Source: JAVWGW01 sp036655915
GTDB taxonomy: Bacteria > Actinomycetota > Coriobacteriia > Coriobacteriales > Eggerthellaceae
Length of the DNA stretch: 8,971 bases
Direction: 5' to 3'
NCBI GenBank assembly: GCA_036655915.1
Contig: JAVVPE010000056.1
Location: 1 to 8,971, forward strand
Shown here in pieces: positions 6,464 through 8,971 of this stretch; position 1 is the first letter of the stretch, and each line of letters begins with the position of its first letter. The notes under the pieces were generated by a model. The model had not been told where the DNA came from. It was given only the letters and a program-made list of their open reading frames with translations, and made no database searches. A program made the position numbers and the translations under genes.

Positions 6464-7497
6464 AGCCGGCCGCCGTCCCCAACACCGCCGCTCGCAACCT
6501 GGCCACCCACCAGGTGCAGGCCTACTTCGACGCCAACGCGGCCCTGCGCGATGCCTTGGGCATCGCGGCGCGCGCCACCTGCATTTTGCGCCCGCTGGCC
6601 CGGGGCGAATACAACGCCAACTTTGTGTTCACTCACCCCGCCACGCGCGCGCTTTTGCTGCTGCGCATCAATTTGGGGTCGCAGATGCATCTGCCCGACC
6701 AGATAGGCTACGAAGCCCACGCCCTGCACCTGCTGGATGCCTGCCCCCGCACGCCGCGCGTCCTGTTTGTGGCCGCGGCCCCCGCCTACTGCGGCGCAGG
6801 CGTGCTGGTGCAAGAATATCTGCCCGGCGCCCCCCTGTGCTACGAAACCGACCTGGTCGAAGCCGCCCACATTTTGGCCGACGTGCACGCCGTGGCGCTT
6901 CCGCCCCATCCCGGGCTTGTTGCGCCAAGGTTTCCCCAGGCCGCCATCGTGTCTGAATGCGAAGAGATGTTTGCCGTCTACCGCCAAAGTGCCCTTGCGC
7001 GCCCCCAAACACTCGCCCGCATCAATCACCTGTTCCAGGCCGCGCGCGCCACAATTGCCCACGAGGCGCCCCAGGTGGGCGGCTGCCTTATCAACACCGA
7101 GCTAAACGCGCGCAACTTCCTCATCAACCCCGGCGCGCCCGGTTACCTCATAGATTGGGAAAAACCCCTGCTGGGCGCCCCCGAACAGGATCTCGCTCAC
7201 TTTTTAGCACCCACCACCACGCTGTGGAAAACTGACACCGTGCTAGGCCTGGCCCCGCGCACCCACTTCCTGGAAGCCTACTGCGCCGCAGCCGGCCGCC
7301 CCGCGGCCGCAACCCCCGCAACCCTCACCCCCTACCTGCGTATCACCTGCTTGCGCGGCATAAGCTGGTGCGCCATGGCGCTGGTCGATTACGCCGCCCG
7401 CTCGCCGCAGGCCCGCGACGCCTACACCTACGCCAAAATCCAGCACTTCTTAAGCGAAGGCTTCCTCACCTTCATCGAACGCGAGTACTTCAGCTAA
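6460..7497 (+). CDS. APH/choline-kinase-fold phosphotransferase, substrate unknown
   Basis: The 345-aa protein has the layout of the aminoglycoside phosphotransferase/choline kinase fold. A glycine-type loop (ARGEYNANFVF, 47-57) comes first. LLLRINLGSQ (66-75) follows, with Arg69 at or near the place of the usual ATP-binding Lys, and then a helix-C-like Glu85 in GYEAHAL. The hinge VLVQEYLPG (115-123) leads to a catalytic loop and a DFG-like IDWEK (231-235). The catalytic loop reads INTELNARNF (211-220), so the usual H-x-D is N-T-E and Asn219 is kept. I believe relatives in other anaerobes share this motif but could not check. Coupling to the ATPase gene by an ATGA overlap suggests it phosphorylates the imported compound or a product of it. 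A sugar, amino-alcohol, thiamine-like molecule or 5-modified ribose are all possible. Confidence 0.8.
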   Translation: MKPAAVPNTAARNLATHQVQAYFDANAALRDALGIAARATCILRPLARGEYNANFVFTHPATRALLLLRINLGSQMHLPDQIGYEAHALHLLDACPRTPRVLFVAAAPAYCGAGVLVQEYLPGAPLCYETDLVEAAHILADVHAVALPPHPGLVAPRFPQAAIVSECEEMFAVYRQSALARPQTLARINHLFQAARATIAHEAPQVGGCLINTELNARNFLINPGAPGYLIDWEKPLLGAPEQDLAHFLAPTTTLWKTDTVLGLAPRTHFLEAYCAAAGRPAAATPATLTPYLRITCLRGISWCAMALVDYAARSPQARDAYTYAKIQHFLSEGFLTFIEREYFS

Positions 7498-7525
7498 TTT
7501 CCCCCGCAGCTCACATTTCCCCCGC
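7497..7525 (+). repeat. Short direct repeat, 11 bp, two copies
   Basis: ATTTCCCCCGC occurs at 7497-7507 and again at 7515-7525, an 18-base periodicity. The first copy begins at the last base of the kinase stop codon. It lies upstream of the possible deaminase promoter and could be a tandem protein-binding site or a chance duplication. Confidence 0.4.
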
Positions 7526-7552
7526 CGCGCACAATCTGCACCCCAAACCTCC

Positions 7553-7561
7553 TGCTATACT
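7553..7561 (+). promoter_or_regulatory. Possible extended -10 promoter for the deaminase gene
   Basis: TGCTATACT fits an extended -10 element (TG at 7553-7554, one base, then TATACT at 7556-7561). No good -35 box is visible 16-18 bases upstream. Transcription would begin near 7568 and give a leader of about 86 bases that includes the tandem repeat. Read-through from the upstream operon is also possible, as no terminator hairpin was seen after the kinase gene. Confidence 0.4.
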
Positions 7562-7600
7562 CAAACGAGCACAACCGCAAGCAAGCCGCACGCACGCTGC

Positions 7601-7630
7601 ACGAACCCGCACGAACCCGCACGAACCCGC
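7601..7630 (+). repeat. Perfect 10-bp tandem repeat, three copies
   Basis: ACGAACCCGC is repeated without error at 7601-7610, 7611-7620 and 7621-7630. The next ten bases (CCACAAACCC) may be a decayed partial copy. The array lies in the leader 23 bases before the deaminase start and just before its ribosome-binding site (AAAGGA, 7641-7646). Copy number changes could alter the leader length or structure. Ten-base periodicity is about one helical turn. Confidence 0.85.
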
Positions 7631-7653
7631 CCACAAACCCAAAGGAAGCGCCG

Positions 7654-8967
7654 ATGCTGTTCACCAATATTGCTGTTTTGGACGAGGATTTTAACCTGCA
7701 CAAGCGCCAATGGGTGGGCACAAAAAATGGCCGCATCGAATACCTCAGCGCGCAGCCCCTCACCACCGAACAGGCGGCACCCTACGGCGACAAGTACGAA
7801 GGCGCAGGTAAACTGCTTATTCCCGGCTTCTACAACGCGCATTCCCACGCGCCCATGACGCTTTTGCGCGGCTATGCCGAAAGCCTGCCCTTGCACACCT
7901 GGCTCACCGACCGCGTGTTTCCTTTTGAAGCCCACATCACGGCCGAAGATGCCTATTGGGCCACCACGCTGGCCATCGCCGAAATGGTACGTTTTGGCAC
8001 CGTCAGTTTTTCCGACATGTATTATCACACGCGCGATTGCGCCCGCGCCGTGCTGGATGCCGGCATGAAGTGCAACATCTGCGACACGCTTATCGCGCCG
8101 GACAACAAGCCCTACAGCGCCTACCCCCTTGCGGCCGCCAACAGGGAATACTTGGAAGAATTCCACGGCGCGGGCGATGGCCGCCTGCTGGTGGATTTCA
8201 ATATTCATGCGGAATACACCTCGCATCCCACCGCGGTGGCCGGGCTGGCGGCGGCCGCCAAGGAAGCGGGTGTGCGCATTCAGTTGCACGCTTCTGAAAC
8301 CCGCAGCGAACACGAAGAATGCAAGGCGCGCCACGGCGGGGCCACTCCCGTGCAGTATTTTGAAAGCCTGGGCGTGTTTGAAGTGCCGGTAACGGCGGCG
8401 CACTGCGTGTGGATCGAAGGGGAAGATTTCAACATTTTGGCCAATCGCGGGGCTACCGTTGCCTGCAATCCCGCTTCCAACATGAAGCTGGGCAGCGGCT
8501 TTGCGCCCGTGCCGCAGATGCTGGAGGCCGGCATTAACGTGGCGCTGGGCACCGATGGCGCCGCTTCCAACAACAGCCTGAACATCATGCGCGATATGGC
8601 GCTGATGGCGCTGGTGTATAAGGGCGCCCAGCAAGACCCCGCAGTTATTACCCCCCATCAGGCATTATATGCCGCCACGCGCGCCGGTGCCCGCAGCCAG
8701 GGTCGCGCCGATTGCGGCGTGGTACGCCTGGGTGCCAAGGCCGATCTATGCGTGCTCGACACCAGCGGCCCCAACTGGTTTCCCGCCACCGACCCCCTGG
8801 CCAACCTGGTGTTTGCCGGCCAAGGCAGCGAAGTGTGCCTAACCATGGTCGACGGCCAAGTGCTCTACCACGAAGGCCTCTGGCCCACCCTCGATATCGA
8901 CACCGCCCGCACAAAAGTGGCCCTGGCCACCAAACGCATAATCGCCGAAGTGTCCCGCCAAGCCTAA
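7654..8967 (+). CDS. Amidohydrolase, 5'-methylthioadenosine/S-adenosylhomocysteine deaminase type
   Basis: The 437-aa cytosolic metal-dependent hydrolase belongs to the TRZ/ATZ-MtaD branch of the amidohydrolase superfamily, whose members deaminate adenine rings of MTA, SAH, adenosine or related compounds. Metal and catalytic residues appear intact: NAHSH (H63, H65), LHASET (H212, E215), TAAHC (H250) and LGTDGAASNN (D301). The 51-residue spacing of H250 to D301 matches what I recall for the Thermotoga enzyme. CNPASNMKLGSG (271-282) is also typical. It is slightly longer than most MtaD proteins. Start choice is clear: AAAGGA lies seven bases before the ATG. It follows the transporter/kinase operon on the same strand after 156 bases. 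Exact substrate, including a non-adenosine one such as a pterin or guanine, cannot be settled by motifs alone. Confidence 0.87.
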   Translation: MLFTNIAVLDEDFNLHKRQWVGTKNGRIEYLSAQPLTTEQAAPYGDKYEGAGKLLIPGFYNAHSHAPMTLLRGYAESLPLHTWLTDRVFPFEAHITAEDAYWATTLAIAEMVRFGTVSFSDMYYHTRDCARAVLDAGMKCNICDTLIAPDNKPYSAYPLAAANREYLEEFHGAGDGRLLVDFNIHAEYTSHPTAVAGLAAAAKEAGVRIQLHASETRSEHEECKARHGGATPVQYFESLGVFEVPVTAAHCVWIEGEDFNILANRGATVACNPASNMKLGSGFAPVPQMLEAGINVALGTDGAASNNSLNIMRDMALMALVYKGAQQDPAVITPHQALYAATRAGARSQGRADCGVVRLGAKADLCVLDTSGPNWFPATDPLANLVFAGQGSEVCLTMVDGQVLYHEGLWPTLDIDTARTKVALATKRIIAEVSRQA

Positions 8968-8971
8968 AGCC

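Noticed and set aside
7600..7640. CRISPR array
   Set aside because: The units are ten bases and directly adjacent, without spacers. It is a simple tandem repeat.
7561..8658. Open frame of 365 codons on the minus strand
   Set aside because: It mirrors the deaminase gene, which has all its catalytic motifs. Its product is His/Gly/Val-rich without domain features and it crosses the tandem repeat.

Overview
The window is G+C-rich, densely coding bacterial DNA. It holds eight protein genes: one is cut by the left edge and seven are complete. No rRNA, tRNA, CRISPR array or insertion sequence was seen. The best guess for the host is an anaerobic actinobacterium of the class Coriobacteriia (Eggerthellaceae-like). 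This rests on the small multi-pass protein with a GLRGAKNPKKI loop, the Cys-rich N-terminus of the Mrp protein, the Tat-lipoprotein binding protein and the codon preferences. It is an inference from style, not a placement.

Layout. At 3-281 (+) lies the 3' end of a small membrane protein. It meets the Mrp/NBP35 Fe-S carrier gene (339-1181, -) tail to tail across a symmetrical hairpin at 292-319. Upstream of mrp, on the same strand, is a nucleoside hydrolase gene (1276-2226, -). Its promoter region (2227-2346) is shared with a divergent plus-strand operon. That operon encodes a Tat-exported YnjB-type substrate-binding lipoprotein (2347-3711), two permeases (3722-4603 and 4600-5427), an ABC ATPase with a C-terminal TOBE-like domain (5435-6463) and an APH/choline-kinase-fold phosphotransferase (6460-7497). 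Two junctions are ATGA overlaps and the others are short, so the five genes look like one transcription unit. After a 156-bp gap carrying a perfect 3 x 10 bp tandem repeat and a possible extended -10 promoter comes an amidohydrolase (7654-8967, +) of the 5'-methylthioadenosine/S-adenosylhomocysteine deaminase type.

How it may work together. The transporter belongs to the poorly characterised YnjBCD group and its substrate is unknown. Its setting is suggestive: it diverges from a nucleoside hydrolase, it is translationally coupled to a small-molecule kinase, and an adenosine-derivative deaminase follows. One coherent hypothesis is a salvage cassette for a purine nucleoside or modified nucleoside: uptake, deamination of the adenine moiety, hydrolysis of the N-glycosidic bond, and phosphorylation of the released (possibly 5-modified) sugar or of the incoming substrate. 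This is inference. A thiamine-related or other cargo is an alternative. Three features make the cassette unusual: the hydrolase has Trp-Asp where most relatives have His-Asp, the kinase has N-T-E-L-N in place of the usual H-x-D catalytic loop, and strand composition shifts sharply inside the ATPase gene.
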